Counted from the first letter of the stretch, positions 15,935 to 24,487 are shown. The stretch is 64,000 nucleotides of DNA from Streptomyces bikiniensis (GCA_000716465.1 JNWL01000037.1:1-64000), one strand, 5' to 3'. Made by a program: numbers and translations. Notes: a model not told the origin generated them from the letters alone.

Positions 15935-17422
15935 TCAGCCGCGTTCGAGTTCGGCCTCGGCCGCGGCGAGCGCCGCGAACTCCTCCTCGGGCGCCTTGGC
16001 GACCAGGTGGTGCCGACTGTAGAACGCGAAGTAGGCGAGGGCGATCACGTACACCCCGAGCGCCGTGAACGCCGCCGTCCGGTCCACCAGGAAGGTCGCC
16101 ACCAGGGCCGACAGGGCCAGGACGAAGGCCGTCGAGGAGGTCGCGATCCCGCCGGGCGTGCGGTACGGCCGGTGCAGGTGCGGCTCGCGGCGGCGCAGCA
16201 CGATGTGCGAGAGCGCCATCAGGGCGTACGAGATGGTGGCGCCGAAGACCGCGATGTTCAGCATCCGCGCCCCGTCCCCGGTCCCGGCCGCGAGGGCGAA
16301 GCCGATCGCGCCCGGGACGAGGAGCCCCAGGTAGGGCGACTTGCGGCGGCTGGTCAGGGAGAGGAAGCGGGGCAGGTAGCCCGCCCGGGAGAGGGCGAAC
16401 AGCTGGCGCGATCCCGCGTAGATGAGGGAGAAGAAGGAGGCGACCAGGCCGGCCAGGCCCGCGTAGTTCACGAACCGGCTGAGCGCCGTCGGCTCCCCGT
16501 CGCCCTGGAGCGCCACGACCAGCGGGTTCCCGGCCTCCTGGACGGCGGCCGCGCCGCGCGCCCCGGTGGCGGCGAAGAAGGTCATGACGGCGAGCAGCAC
16601 CAGGACGCCGAGCGAGATCGCCAGCGCCTTCGGCATCGACCGGACCGGGTCCTTCGCCTCCTCGGCGGCCAGCGGCACCCCTTCGACGCCGAGGAAGAAC
16701 CACATGCCGAAGGGGAACGCGGCCCAGATCCCGAGCAGGCCGAACGGCAGCCAGGAGTTCGAGCCGAACGCCTCGCCGTCCACCGGGATGTCGTTCAGGC
16801 CGTCCACGTGGAAGTCGGTGAACGCGCCGAACGCGAAGACGACCAGGGCCGCGACCGCGATCGCCGTCACGACCAGGCTGAACCGCAGCGCCTCGCCCAC
16901 GCCCCACAGGTGGATCCCGATGAAGAGCGCGAAGCAGACCAGATAGACCGGCCAGCCGGACTCCAGGCCGAAGAGCCCCAGGGACTCGACGTAGTCGCCG
17001 ATGAAGAGGGAGATCGCGGCGGGGGCGAGGACGTACTCGATGAGGATCGCGGTGCCGGTGAGGAAGCCGCCCCAGGTGCCGAGCGCCCGGCGGGCGAAGC
17101 CGTAGCCGCCGCCCGCCGTGGGCAGGATGGCGGAGAGCTCGGCGAGCGCGAAGACCAGACAGGCGTACATCGCGCCCATCAGGACGGTGGCGACGGCGAG
17201 CCCGCCGAAGCCGCCCTTCGACAGGCCGATGTTCCAGCCGGAGAAGTCCCCGGAGACGACGTAGGCGACGCCGAGGCCGGTGAGCAGCAGCCAGCCGGCG
17301 CTGCCGCGGCGCAGCGCCCGCCGCTTCAGGTAGTCGTCCTCCGGCGGGGCGCCGCTCCCGGGCGCCTCCCCGTCCCCGGGTGTCTTCCCGGACGTGCTCC
17401 CGGTCGTGTCTTCGAGCGTCAT
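15935..17422 (-). CDS. APC superfamily permease, probable ethanolamine permease
   Basis: 495 residues from ATG at 17422; an ATG ten codons upstream (17452) is possible but lacks a ribosome site, while GGGGAG precedes 17422. Twelve hydrophobic helices. The first helix region reads VAYVVSGDFSGWNIGLSKGG, which I recognise from the ethanolamine permease subfamily of amino acid/polyamine transporters; GVEGVPLAAEEAKDP also matches. As I recall, S. coelicolor is reported to lack an ethanolamine permease beside glnA4 while S. pristinaespiralis has one, so this strain would belong to the second type. A candidate operator sharing a half-site with that of glnA4 lies 32 bp upstream (17454-17469). Confidence 0.88.
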   Translation of the reverse strand: MTLEDTTGSTSGKTPGDGEAPGSGAPPEDDYLKRRALRRGSAGWLLLTGLGVAYVVSGDFSGWNIGLSKGGFGGLAVATVLMGAMYACLVFALAELSAILPTAGGGYGFARRALGTWGGFLTGTAILIEYVLAPAAISLFIGDYVESLGLFGLESGWPVYLVCFALFIGIHLWGVGEALRFSLVVTAIAVAALVVFAFGAFTDFHVDGLNDIPVDGEAFGSNSWLPFGLLGIWAAFPFGMWFFLGVEGVPLAAEEAKDPVRSMPKALAISLGVLVLLAVMTFFAATGARGAAAVQEAGNPLVVALQGDGEPTALSRFVNYAGLAGLVASFFSLIYAGSRQLFALSRAGYLPRFLSLTSRRKSPYLGLLVPGAIGFALAAGTGDGARMLNIAVFGATISYALMALSHIVLRRREPHLHRPYRTPGGIATSSTAFVLALSALVATFLVDRTAAFTALGVYVIALAYFAFYSRHHLVAKAPEEEFAALAAAEAELERG

Positions 17423-17453
17423 GGCAGCGTCAGCTCCCCGCAACGGGCCCAAT

Positions 17454-17469
17454 GGATTGACGCCATACC
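17454..17469. promoter_or_regulatory. candidate operator upstream of the permease
   Basis: GGATTGACGCCATACC matches the site upstream of glnA4 (18338-18353) at 11 of 16 positions, including the right half CGCNATACC. Its position 32-47 bp before the permease start suits repression by the adjacent GntR-type regulator. Inference from similarity only. Confidence 0.45.
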
Positions 17470-17571
17470 TTTGCGTCGGTCCTGGCGGGAACGCAACCCC
17501 CGTGCGTTACTTTCGGGTTACGGGGGCCCTCCGTGCGGCCCGGGCGCCGCTCACCCGGAAAGCCCCGCCGC

Positions 17572-18300
17572 TCACGTCAGGAAGCCCCGCAGCAGCGCCG
17601 CCGTGCCCGCGCAGTGCTCCCGCATCACCTCGCGCGCCGCGTCCGCGTCCCCGTCGAGGACCGCCTCCACGAGCGCGGTGTGCTGGTGCTGGGAGTGCTC
17701 CAGGTTCCGCACGAGCAGCGGGATGCAGTCGAGCAGGTCGTTCACCGTCGCCCGGACCGCCGCGTACCGGGCCGTCAGGCTCGGCGAGCCCGACAGCTCC
17801 GCGAGCGTGAGGTGGAGCAGGGTGTCCTGGCGCCGGTAGTCGCCGAGCGGGGCGTCGTGGGTCGCCGCGAGGGCGGACCGCAGCCGCCCGGCGCCCGCCG
17901 CGTCCAGGCCGTGGGCGGCGCACAGCCCGGCGGCCCCCACCTCCAGGACCTCCCGGAAGCGCAGGGTGTCCTCCACGTCGACCGAGGCGATCCGGCGGCG
18001 CAGCTCGTCCTCGTCGCCCGTCCGCGTCCGGGGCAGCACGAACGTCCCGCCGTACCGGCCGCGCCGGCTCTCCACGAGCCCCTGCTCCTGGAGGACCTTC
18101 AGGACCTCGCGCAGGGTCACCCGGCTGATCCCCATCCGCTCGGCCAGCTCCCGCTCGGCCGGCAGCCGCTCCCCGTCCGGCACCAGGCCGAGCCGCACCA
18201 CCTGGAGGATCTGCTCCAGGGCCTCCTCGAACCCGTTGCCCGCCCGCACCGGCCGCAGCACGGGCGTCAACCGGTCCGCCGATTCACTCGTACTGGCCAC
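17572..18300 (-). CDS. epuRI: FadR/FCD-type GntR regulator (EpuRI-like)
   Basis: 242 residues from GTG at 18300, with AAAGGA in front. Winged helix at about 25-85 (LVPDGERLPAERELAERMG, ISRVTLREVLKVLQEQGLV) followed by an all-helical FCD ligand domain with the metal/ligand histidines of that fold (RFREVLEVGAAGL, HLTLAELSGS, HQHTALVEAV). In S. coelicolor the gene next to glnA4 encodes the repressor EpuRI (as I recall), and this gene holds the same divergent position. A GGT-N10-ACC palindrome centred on TTGCGCAA lies between the two starts. Ethanolamine or a gamma-glutamyl derivative is the likely effector (inference). Confidence 0.88.
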   Translation of the reverse strand: MASTSESADRLTPVLRPVRAGNGFEEALEQILQVVRLGLVPDGERLPAERELAERMGISRVTLREVLKVLQEQGLVESRRGRYGGTFVLPRTRTGDEDELRRRIASVDVEDTLRFREVLEVGAAGLCAAHGLDAAGAGRLRSALAATHDAPLGDYRRQDTLLHLTLAELSGSPSLTARYAAVRATVNDLLDCIPLLVRNLEHSQHQHTALVEAVLDGDADAAREVMREHCAGTAALLRGFLT

Positions 18301-18337
18301 GTTCTCGTTTCCTTTCCGCCGGCACTTCCCAAGCAAT

Positions 18338-18353
18338 GGTCTTGCGCAATACC
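18338..18353. promoter_or_regulatory. candidate operator between regulator and glnA4
   Basis: GGTCTTGCGCAATACC is a 16-bp palindrome with one mismatched pair, centred on TTGCGCAA. It lies 37 bp upstream of glnA4 and 38 bp upstream of the regulator start, the normal place for a FadR-type operator controlling both. Confidence 0.65.
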
Positions 18354-18389
18354 TTATGGTTCCCGGCAGGCCGAAGGAGGAGCAATCCC

Positions 18390-19754
18390 GTGGCAGACCG
18401 CACACCCCCGCTCCGCGTCGAGGAGCTGCGCGCCCTCGTCGCGAGCGGAGAGATCGACACCGTAGTCCTCGCCTTCCCCGACATGCAGGGGCGGCTCCAG
18501 GGCAAGCGGTTCGCCGCGCAGTTCTTCCTGGACGACGTCCTCGGCCACGGCACCGAGGGCTGCAACTACCTCCTGGCCGTCGACACCGAGATGAACACCG
18601 TCGACGGCTACGAGATGTCCTCCTGGGACCGCGGCTACGGCGACTTCGCCATGCACCCCGACCTCACCACCCTCCGCCGCGTCCCCTGGAACGAGGCCAC
18701 CGCCATGGTGACGGCCGACCTCGCCTGGGCCGACGGCACCCCCGTCACCGCCGCGCCCCGCCAGATCCTCCGCCGCCAGCTCGAACGCCTCGCGGAACAC
18801 GGGCTCACCGCCCACGTCGGCACCGAGCTGGAGTTCATCGTCTTCAAGGACAGCTACGAGCGGGCCTGGGACGCGAACTACCGCGGCCTCACCCCCGTCA
18901 ACCAGTACAACGTCGACTACTCCGTCCTCGGCACCGGCCGCGTCGAACCCCTGCTGCGCCGCATCCGCAACGAGATGACCGCCGCCGGACTCACCGTCGA
19001 GTCCGCCAAGGGCGAGTGCAACCCCGGCCAGCACGAGATCGCCTTCAAGTACGACGAGGCCCTCACCACCTGCGACCAGCACGCCGTCTACAAGACCGGC
19101 GCCAAGGAGATCGCCGCCCAGGAGGGCTGCTCCCTCACCTTCATGGCGAAGTACAACGAGCGCGAGGGCAACTCCTGCCACATCCACCTCTCCCTCCAGA
19201 ACGCCGCCGGGGAGAACGTGATGGCCGGGGACGACGAGCACGGCATGTCGGAGACCATGCGGCACTTCCTCGCCGGACAGCTCGCCGCCCTCCGCGACTT
19301 CTCCCTCCTCTACGCCCCCAACATCAACTCCTACAAGCGGTTCCAGCCCGGCTCCTTCGCCCCCACCGCCGTCGCCTGGGGCCACGACAACCGCACCTGC
19401 GCCCTCCGGGTCGTCGGCCACGGACGCTCCACCCGCTTCGAGAACCGCCTCCCCGGCGGCGACGTCAACCCCTACCTCGCCGTCGCCGGCCTGGTCGCCG
19501 CCGGACTCCACGGCATCGAGCAGCGCCTCGAACTGCCCGAGCCCTGCACGGGGAACGCCTACGCCGCCGACTACGCCCACGTCCCCACCACCCTGCGCGA
19601 GGCCGCCGAGCTCTGGGAGACCAGCGAGATCGCCAAGGCCGCCTTCGGCCCCGAGGTCGTCGCCCACTACCGCAACATGGCCCGCGTCGAACTCGACGCC
19701 TTCGACGCCGCGGTGACCGACTGGGAACTGCGCCGCTCCTTCGAACGCTTGTGA
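18390..19754 (+). CDS. glnA4: GlnA4-type gamma-glutamylethanolamide synthetase (glutamine synthetase-like)
   Basis: 454 residues from GTG at 18390, with AAGGAGG nine bases upstream; an ATG at 18336 would overlap the operator and is rejected. Glutamine synthetase fold: N-terminal beta-grasp (VVLAFPDMQGRLQGKRF), metal/substrate residues in GTELEF (144-149), ECNPGQHEI, the GNSCHIHLSL segment with catalytic histidine, and NRTCALRVVGHG with FENRLPGGDVNPYLA. Family relatives ligate glutamate to ammonia, polyamines or monoamines; from memory, the S. coelicolor orthologue (SCO1613) makes gamma-glutamylethanolamide. The neighbours (permease, dehydrogenases, gamma-glutamyl hydrolase) support an amine-catabolic rather than a nitrogen-assimilating role. 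Its stop overlaps a possible GTG of the dehydrogenase gene. Confidence 0.92.
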   Translation: MADRTPPLRVEELRALVASGEIDTVVLAFPDMQGRLQGKRFAAQFFLDDVLGHGTEGCNYLLAVDTEMNTVDGYEMSSWDRGYGDFAMHPDLTTLRRVPWNEATAMVTADLAWADGTPVTAAPRQILRRQLERLAEHGLTAHVGTELEFIVFKDSYERAWDANYRGLTPVNQYNVDYSVLGTGRVEPLLRRIRNEMTAAGLTVESAKGECNPGQHEIAFKYDEALTTCDQHAVYKTGAKEIAAQEGCSLTFMAKYNEREGNSCHIHLSLQNAAGENVMAGDDEHGMSETMRHFLAGQLAALRDFSLLYAPNINSYKRFQPGSFAPTAVAWGHDNRTCALRVVGHGRSTRFENRLPGGDVNPYLAVAGLVAAGLHGIEQRLELPEPCTGNAYAADYAHVPTTLREAAELWETSEIAKAAFGPEVVAHYRNMARVELDAFDAAVTDWELRRSFERL

Positions 19755-19771
19755 GGCGAACGCTTGTGAGG
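19742..19771 (+). repeat. 15-bp tandem duplication at the glnA4/dehydrogenase junction
   Basis: CGAACGCTTGTGAGG occurs twice in tandem (19742-19756, 19757-19771). Each copy contains GTG followed by AGG, giving two in-frame start candidates (19751 and 19766) and placing a GTGAGG ribosome-site-like element nine bases before the second. Confidence 0.9.
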
Positions 19772-21133
19772 AAAGAGTTGCTCCAGGTACTGAACCCGGC
19801 GACCGAGGAACACGTCGCCGACGTCCCCGCGGCCACCCCCGCCGACGTCGACGCCGCCGTCACCCGGGCCGCCGCCGCCCAGCGCGGCTGGGCCGCCGCC
19901 GCCCCCGCCGACCGCGCCCGGCTCCTCCGCCGCTTCGCCGCCGCCGTCGACGGACACGCCGAGGAACTGGCCCGGTTGGAGGTCACCGAGGCCGGCCACA
20001 CCCTCGGCAACGCCCGCTGGGAGGCCGACAACGTCCGCGACCTGCTCGAATTCTCCGCCGGGGGAGTGGAACGCCTCAACGGGCGCCAGATCCCGGTGGC
20101 CGGCGGCCTCGACGTCACGATCCTCGAACCCCTCGGGGTCGTCGGCGTCATCGCCCCCTGGAACTTCCCCATGCCGATCGCCGCCTGGGCCACCGCCCCC
20201 GCCCTCGCCGCCGGCAACGCCGTGATCCTCAAACCGGCCGAGACCACCCCGCTCACCGCCCTCCGCCTCGCCGAACTCGCCCTGGAGGCGGGCCTGCCCG
20301 AAGGCCTCTTCCAGGTCCTCCCCGGCACCGGCCCGGTCGCCGGGAACGCCCTGGTCGAACACCCCGGCGTCGCCAAGATCGTCTTCACCGGCTCCACCCG
20401 GGTCGGCAGGGCCATCATGGCCAAGTGCGCCGAACGGGTGAAGCGGGTCACCCTCGAACTCGGCGGCAAGAGCCCCAACGTCGTCTTCGCCGACGCGGAC
20501 CTCGAAGCCGCGGCCGCCGCCGCTCCGATGTCCTTCCTCGACAACAGCGGTCAGGACTGCTGCGCCCGCACCCGCATCCTCGTCCAGCGCAGCGCGTACG
20601 ACCGCTTCCTGGAACTCCTCGCCCCCGCCGTCGAGGAGATCGTCGTCGGCGACCCCGCCGACGAACGCACCCAGATGGGTCCGCTGATCTCCCGCGCCCA
20701 GCTCGACCGGGTCCGCTCCTACGTCCCCGACACCCTCGAAGGCATCCGGGGCAAGGCCCCCGAAGGACCCGGCTTCTGGTTCCCGCCGACCGTCCTCACC
20801 GGCCTGCCCGAGGACGCCCCCTGCGCCGTCGAGGAGGTCTTCGGACCCGTCGCCGTCGTCCTCCCCTTCGAGGACGAGGCCGACGCGGTCCGCCTCGCCA
20901 ACGCCACCGAGTACGGCCTGTCCGGCTCGATCTGGACCCGGGACCTCGGCCGCGCCCTGCGCGTCTCCCGCGCCGTCCGCGCCGGCAACCTCTCCGTCAA
21001 CTCCCACTCCAGCGTCCGCTACTGGACCCCGTTCGGCGGCTACCAGCAGTCCGGCCTCGGCCGCGAACTCGGCCCCGACGCCCTGACCGCCTTCACCGAA
21101 ACCAAGAACGTCTTCCTCAGCACGGAGGCCTGA
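19766..21133 (+). CDS. NAD(P)-dependent aldehyde dehydrogenase
   Basis: 455 residues from GTG at 19766 (GTG at 19751, overlapping the glnA4 stop as GTGA, is an alternative adding five residues). Conserved features: PWNFPMPIAAWATAPALAAGN, the nucleotide loop FTGSTRVGR, catalytic Glu231 in LELGGKSPN and catalytic Cys265 in GQDCC, EEVFGPV near the C-terminus. Slightly shorter than the common 480-500 residues but with all core blocks. In this cluster it probably oxidises a gamma-glutamyl-aminoaldehyde made from gamma-glutamylethanolamide (inference). It belongs to the glnA4 operon by overlap and spacing. Confidence 0.92.
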   Translation: MRKELLQVLNPATEEHVADVPAATPADVDAAVTRAAAAQRGWAAAAPADRARLLRRFAAAVDGHAEELARLEVTEAGHTLGNARWEADNVRDLLEFSAGGVERLNGRQIPVAGGLDVTILEPLGVVGVIAPWNFPMPIAAWATAPALAAGNAVILKPAETTPLTALRLAELALEAGLPEGLFQVLPGTGPVAGNALVEHPGVAKIVFTGSTRVGRAIMAKCAERVKRVTLELGGKSPNVVFADADLEAAAAAAPMSFLDNSGQDCCARTRILVQRSAYDRFLELLAPAVEEIVVGDPADERTQMGPLISRAQLDRVRSYVPDTLEGIRGKAPEGPGFWFPPTVLTGLPEDAPCAVEEVFGPVAVVLPFEDEADAVRLANATEYGLSGSIWTRDLGRALRVSRAVRAGNLSVNSHSSVRYWTPFGGYQQSGLGRELGPDALTAFTETKNVFLSTEA

Positions 21134-21138
21134 ACCGC

Positions 21139-21924
21139 ATGACCACCGAAGAGATCATCTGCCGCCGTCTGGTCGGCCGCACCGCCGTCATCACCGGCGC
21201 CGGCAGCGGCATCGGCCTCGCCACCGCCCGCCGCCTCGCCTCCGAGGGCGCGAACGTCGTCTGCGGCGACATCGACGAGACCGCGGGCAAGGCCGCCGCG
21301 GAAGAGGTCGGCGGCACCTTCGTACGGGTCGACGTCACCGACCCCGAGCAGGTCGAGGCGCTGTTCAGGACCGCCTTCGACACCTACGGCTCCGTGGACG
21401 TCGCCTTCAACAACGCCGGCATCTCGCCCCCCGACGACGACTCCATCCTGGAGACCGGCCTGGAGGCCTGGAAGCGCGTCCAGGACGTCAACCTCACCTC
21501 CGTCTACCTCTGCTGCAAGGCCGCCCTGCCCTACATGCGCCGCCAGGGCCGGGGCTCCATCATCAACACCGCCTCCTTCGTCGCCGTCATGGGCGCCGCC
21601 ACCAGCCAGATCTCCTACACCGCCTCCAAGGGCGGCGTGCTCGCCATGTCCCGCGAGCTGGGCGTCCAGTTCGCCCGCGAGGGCATCCGCGTCAACGCGC
21701 TGTGCCCCGGGCCCGTCAACACCCCGCTCCTCCAGGAGCTGTTCGCCAAGGACCCCGAGCGGGCCGCGCGCCGCCTCGTCCACATCCCCGTCGGCCGGTT
21801 CGCCGAGGCCGACGAGATCGCCGCCGCCGTCGCCTTCCTCGCCAGCGACGACTCCTCCTTCGTCAACGCCACCGACTTCCTCGTGGACGGCGGCATCGCG
21901 GGCGCGTACGTGACGCCCCTCTAG
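21139..21924 (+). CDS. short-chain dehydrogenase/reductase (SDR)
   Basis: 261 residues. Classical SDR: cofactor motif TGAGSGIG at 19-26, an acidic residue after the second strand (GDIDE) suggesting NAD preference, NNAG near 92, the YTASK active site, and the PG turn (CPGPVNTPLL). It starts 5 bp after the aldehyde dehydrogenase stop, with GGAGG upstream. In the pathway context a role in oxidising the alcohol group of gamma-glutamylethanolamide to the aldehyde is attractive, because otherwise no enzyme in the cluster would do this step. This is inference. The operon ends with a strong hairpin at 21953-21984. Confidence 0.92.
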   Translation: MTTEEIICRRLVGRTAVITGAGSGIGLATARRLASEGANVVCGDIDETAGKAAAEEVGGTFVRVDVTDPEQVEALFRTAFDTYGSVDVAFNNAGISPPDDDSILETGLEAWKRVQDVNLTSVYLCCKAALPYMRRQGRGSIINTASFVAVMGAATSQISYTASKGGVLAMSRELGVQFAREGIRVNALCPGPVNTPLLQELFAKDPERAARRLVHIPVGRFAEADEIAAAVAFLASDDSSFVNATDFLVDGGIAGAYVTPL

Positions 21925-21952
21925 CAGCCACCCCTCCAGCAGCCACCCCTCC
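21923..21952. repeat. 15-bp tandem duplication at the SDR stop codon
   Basis: AGCAGCCACCCCTCC occurs twice in tandem (21923-21937, 21938-21952), the first copy overlapping the TAG stop (21922-21924). Confidence 0.85.
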
Positions 21953-21984
21953 GACAGCCGGGCGTCGCAAGGCGCCCGGCTGTC
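21953..21984 (+). terminator. terminator of the glnA4 operon
   Basis: GACAGCCGGGCG (21953-21964) pairs perfectly with CGCCCGGCTGTC (21973-21984), loop of 8 nt. Confidence 0.85.
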
Positions 21985-22007
21985 CGCGTACCGACAGGAG
22001 CGTGTCC

Positions 22008-23267
22008 GTGAACCACCGCCTCCGCACGTCCGCCGCCGTCGCCGCGCTCGCCCTCGCCGCGGCCACCCTCGTCCCGGCCGTCCCGGCACAGGCGAAGCAC
22101 CGCCCGTGCCCCACCCTGAACGTCTCCACCGGCTGGTACGGGGACAACAAGGCCCGGCTCGACCGCCTGATCGCCACCCACTGCGCCGACGGCGGAACGA
22201 AGGGCGGGAAGCCCCTCGCCGTCTTCGACTGGGACAACACCGTCATCAAGAACGACGTCGGCGACGCCACCCTGTACTGGCTCCTGCGCAACGACCGCGT
22301 CCGCCCGCCCCGGAACGACGACTGGTCCGCCACCAGCCGCCACCTCACCCCCGCCGCCACGACCGCCCTCCGCGCGGCCTGCCCCACCGGCGTGCGCACC
22401 CTGCCCACCGCCACCGACACCCGCTGCGCCGACGAGATCCGCTCCGTCTACTCCGACGGCGCCACCACCGGCGGCGCGGCCGCCTTCGCCGGCTTCGACC
22501 ACCGCCGCACGGAACCCCGGTACGCCTGGCTGGCCCAGCTCCTGCGCGGCTGGACCACCCGCGAGGTGGAGTCCTTCGCGGCCGCCGCCCGCGCCGAGAA
22601 CCTCGCCGCCCCGCAGGGCGCCACCCAGCGGGTCGGCACCGCCCGCGTCACCGGCTGGATCCGCCACTACGACCAGCAGCGCGACCTGATCCACACGCTC
22701 CGGCGGGCCGGCTTCGACGTCTGGATCGTCTCCGCCTCGCCCGAACCCGTCGTCGACGTCTGGGCCCGGGGCATCGGCATCGACCCCTCGCACGCGATCG
22801 GCATCCGCAACACCACCGAGCACGGCCGGCTCACCGCCCACTTCAAGGGCTGCGGAACCGTCCGCGACGGCGAGGACACGATGATCACCTACATCGACGG
22901 CAAGCGCTGCTGGATCAACCAGGAGATCCTCGGCGTCCGGGGCCCCGCAGCCGAACGCGTCCAGCCCGCCTCCCGCCGCCAGGTCCTCGCCGCCGGGGAC
23001 TCCGACACCGACGTCTCCTTCCTGCGGGACGCCACGGGCCTCCGCCTGGTCCTCAACCGCAACAAGGACGAGCTGATGTGCCGGGCGTACGAGAACGGCG
23101 ACGGGCGCTGGCTCGTGAACCCCATGTTCATCGAGCCGAAGGCCCGCAAGGCCGGCCCGTACCCCTGCGCCACCACCGGCCACACGGCGGCCGACGGCAC
23201 AGCGGGTCCGGTCCGCCGCGCCGACGGCAGCGTGATCCCGGACCAGGAGGACACGGTGCACCCGTAG
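22008..23267 (+). CDS. secreted HAD-superfamily phosphatase
   Basis: 419 residues from GTG at 22008 (CAGGAG seven bases upstream; another GTG at 22002 is too close). An N-terminal Sec signal peptide is evident (MNHRLRTSAAVAALALAAA, cleavage after AQA). HAD motif I is FDWDNT at 73-78, with the nucleophile and acid aspartates; motif II is IVSASPEP, and the acidic motif AAGDSDTDVSFL is near residue 330. This is the arrangement of phosphoserine-phosphatase-like enzymes, here exported. It has several cysteines (for example in RPCPTL and THCADG) that could form disulfides. Likely an extracellular phosphomonoesterase for nutrient scavenging; no Pho box was identified. Confidence 0.9.
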   Translation: MNHRLRTSAAVAALALAAATLVPAVPAQAKHRPCPTLNVSTGWYGDNKARLDRLIATHCADGGTKGGKPLAVFDWDNTVIKNDVGDATLYWLLRNDRVRPPRNDDWSATSRHLTPAATTALRAACPTGVRTLPTATDTRCADEIRSVYSDGATTGGAAAFAGFDHRRTEPRYAWLAQLLRGWTTREVESFAAAARAENLAAPQGATQRVGTARVTGWIRHYDQQRDLIHTLRRAGFDVWIVSASPEPVVDVWARGIGIDPSHAIGIRNTTEHGRLTAHFKGCGTVRDGEDTMITYIDGKRCWINQEILGVRGPAAERVQPASRRQVLAAGDSDTDVSFLRDATGLRLVLNRNKDELMCRAYENGDGRWLVNPMFIEPKARKAGPYPCATTGHTAADGTAGPVRRADGSVIPDQEDTVHP

Positions 23268-23284
23268 CCCCTGACCAGCAGGCC

Positions 23285-24487
23285 CTAGAGGAAGGTGCGG
23301 CCCTCGCCCCGGTACGTGGGCACGGTCGCCGTGATCCGGTCGCCCTCGACCAGGTGCAGGCTCTCGAACCGCTCGCACAGCTCGCCGGCCTTCGCGTGCC
23401 GGAACCACACCTTGTCGCCGATCCGCAGGTCGTCGGCCGGCGAGCCGAGCAGCGGGGTCTGCACCTCGCCGGCCCCCTCCCGCGGGTCGTACCGCAGCCC
23501 CTCCGGCAGGTACGGCACGGGCAGCCGGTCCGGACCCGCCGCCCCGGAGGCCGGATAGCCGCCGCCGAGCACGGTCACCACGCCGACGCCGGGCCGCCGG
23601 ACCACCGGCTGCGCGAAGAGCGCGGCGGGCCGGCCGCTGAAGGACGTGTAGTGGTCGAAGAGGCGCGGCACGAAGAACCCCGAACCGGCGGCGATCTCCG
23701 TCACCGCGTCCTCGGCGGCCGTGTGCTGCACGCTGCCGGTGCCGCCGCCGTTCACGAACTCCAGGTCCGGCGCCACCGCCCGCACGGCCCGCACCACGAC
23801 CGCCCGGCGCTCCGCCAGCTCCCTGCGGGCGGCGGACTGCATCAGCCGGACCGCCCGCGACCGCAGCGGCCGGCCCGCGACCGCGTCCCCGACCCCGGCG
23901 ACGTGCCCCTCGTACGCCATGATCCCGACCAGCCGGAACCCCGGCCGCCGCACCACCGAGCGGGCCAGCTCCGCCAGCTCGGCGGGCTCGCGCAGCGGGG
24001 AGCGGCGGGCGCCGATCCGGATCCGGCCGCCGAGCAGGCTGAGCGCGGTGTCCAGCTCCAGGCAGACCCGGACCTCCTCCGTGCCGCCCGCGCGGGCGGC
24101 GTCGATCAGGTCGAGCTGCGCCACGTCGTCCACCATCACGGTCACGGCGGCGGCGAGCTTCGGATCCCGCGCCAGCTCCCCGAACCCGGCGCGGTCCGCC
24201 GACGGGTACGCGAGCAGGACGTCCTCGAACCCGGCCCGGGCCAGCCACAGCGACTCGTCCAGCGTGAACGACATGATCCCGGCGAAGCCCTCCCGGGCGA
24301 GCGCCCGCTCCAGGAGCGCCCGGCACCGCACGGACTTGCTGGCCACCCGTATGGGCTTGCCCCCGGCCCGGCGCACGAGGTCCGCCGCGTTGGCGTCGAA
24401 GGCTTCGAGGTCGACGATCGCCACGGGCGCGTCGAGATGAGCGGTGGCCCGGTCGTAACGGGCCCGGTCGCCGGCACGGGGAGTCAT
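23285..24487 (-). CDS. PLP-dependent amino acid deaminase/aldolase (alanine racemase N-terminal fold)
   Basis: 400 residues from ATG at 24487. The N-terminal TIM barrel has the PLP lysine, Lys51, in IRVASKSVR, followed by typical barrel strands (GIMSFTLDE, VLLAYPS, VCLELDTAL, GIMAYEGHV) and the glycine-rich phosphate site FVNGGGTGSV. The C-terminal part (DDLRIGDKVWFRHAKAGELCERF) is the beta domain seen in D-threonine aldolase and D-serine dehydratase relatives. The exact reaction cannot be told from sequence. Convergent with the HAD phosphatase gene (17-bp gap). Confidence 0.9.
   Translation of the reverse strand: MTPRAGDRARYDRATAHLDAPVAIVDLEAFDANAADLVRRAGGKPIRVASKSVRCRALLERALAREGFAGIMSFTLDESLWLARAGFEDVLLAYPSADRAGFGELARDPKLAAAVTVMVDDVAQLDLIDAARAGGTEEVRVCLELDTALSLLGGRIRIGARRSPLREPAELAELARSVVRRPGFRLVGIMAYEGHVAGVGDAVAGRPLRSRAVRLMQSAARRELAERRAVVVRAVRAVAPDLEFVNGGGTGSVQHTAAEDAVTEIAAGSGFFVPRLFDHYTSFSGRPAALFAQPVVRRPGVGVVTVLGGGYPASGAAGPDRLPVPYLPEGLRYDPREGAGEVQTPLLGSPADDLRIGDKVWFRHAKAGELCERFESLHLVEGDRITATVPTYRGEGRTFL

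Noticed and set aside
18336..18389. ATG at 18336 as the glnA4 start
   Set aside because: It lies in the operator palindrome and has no ribosome site, whereas GTG at 18390 follows AAGGAGG.
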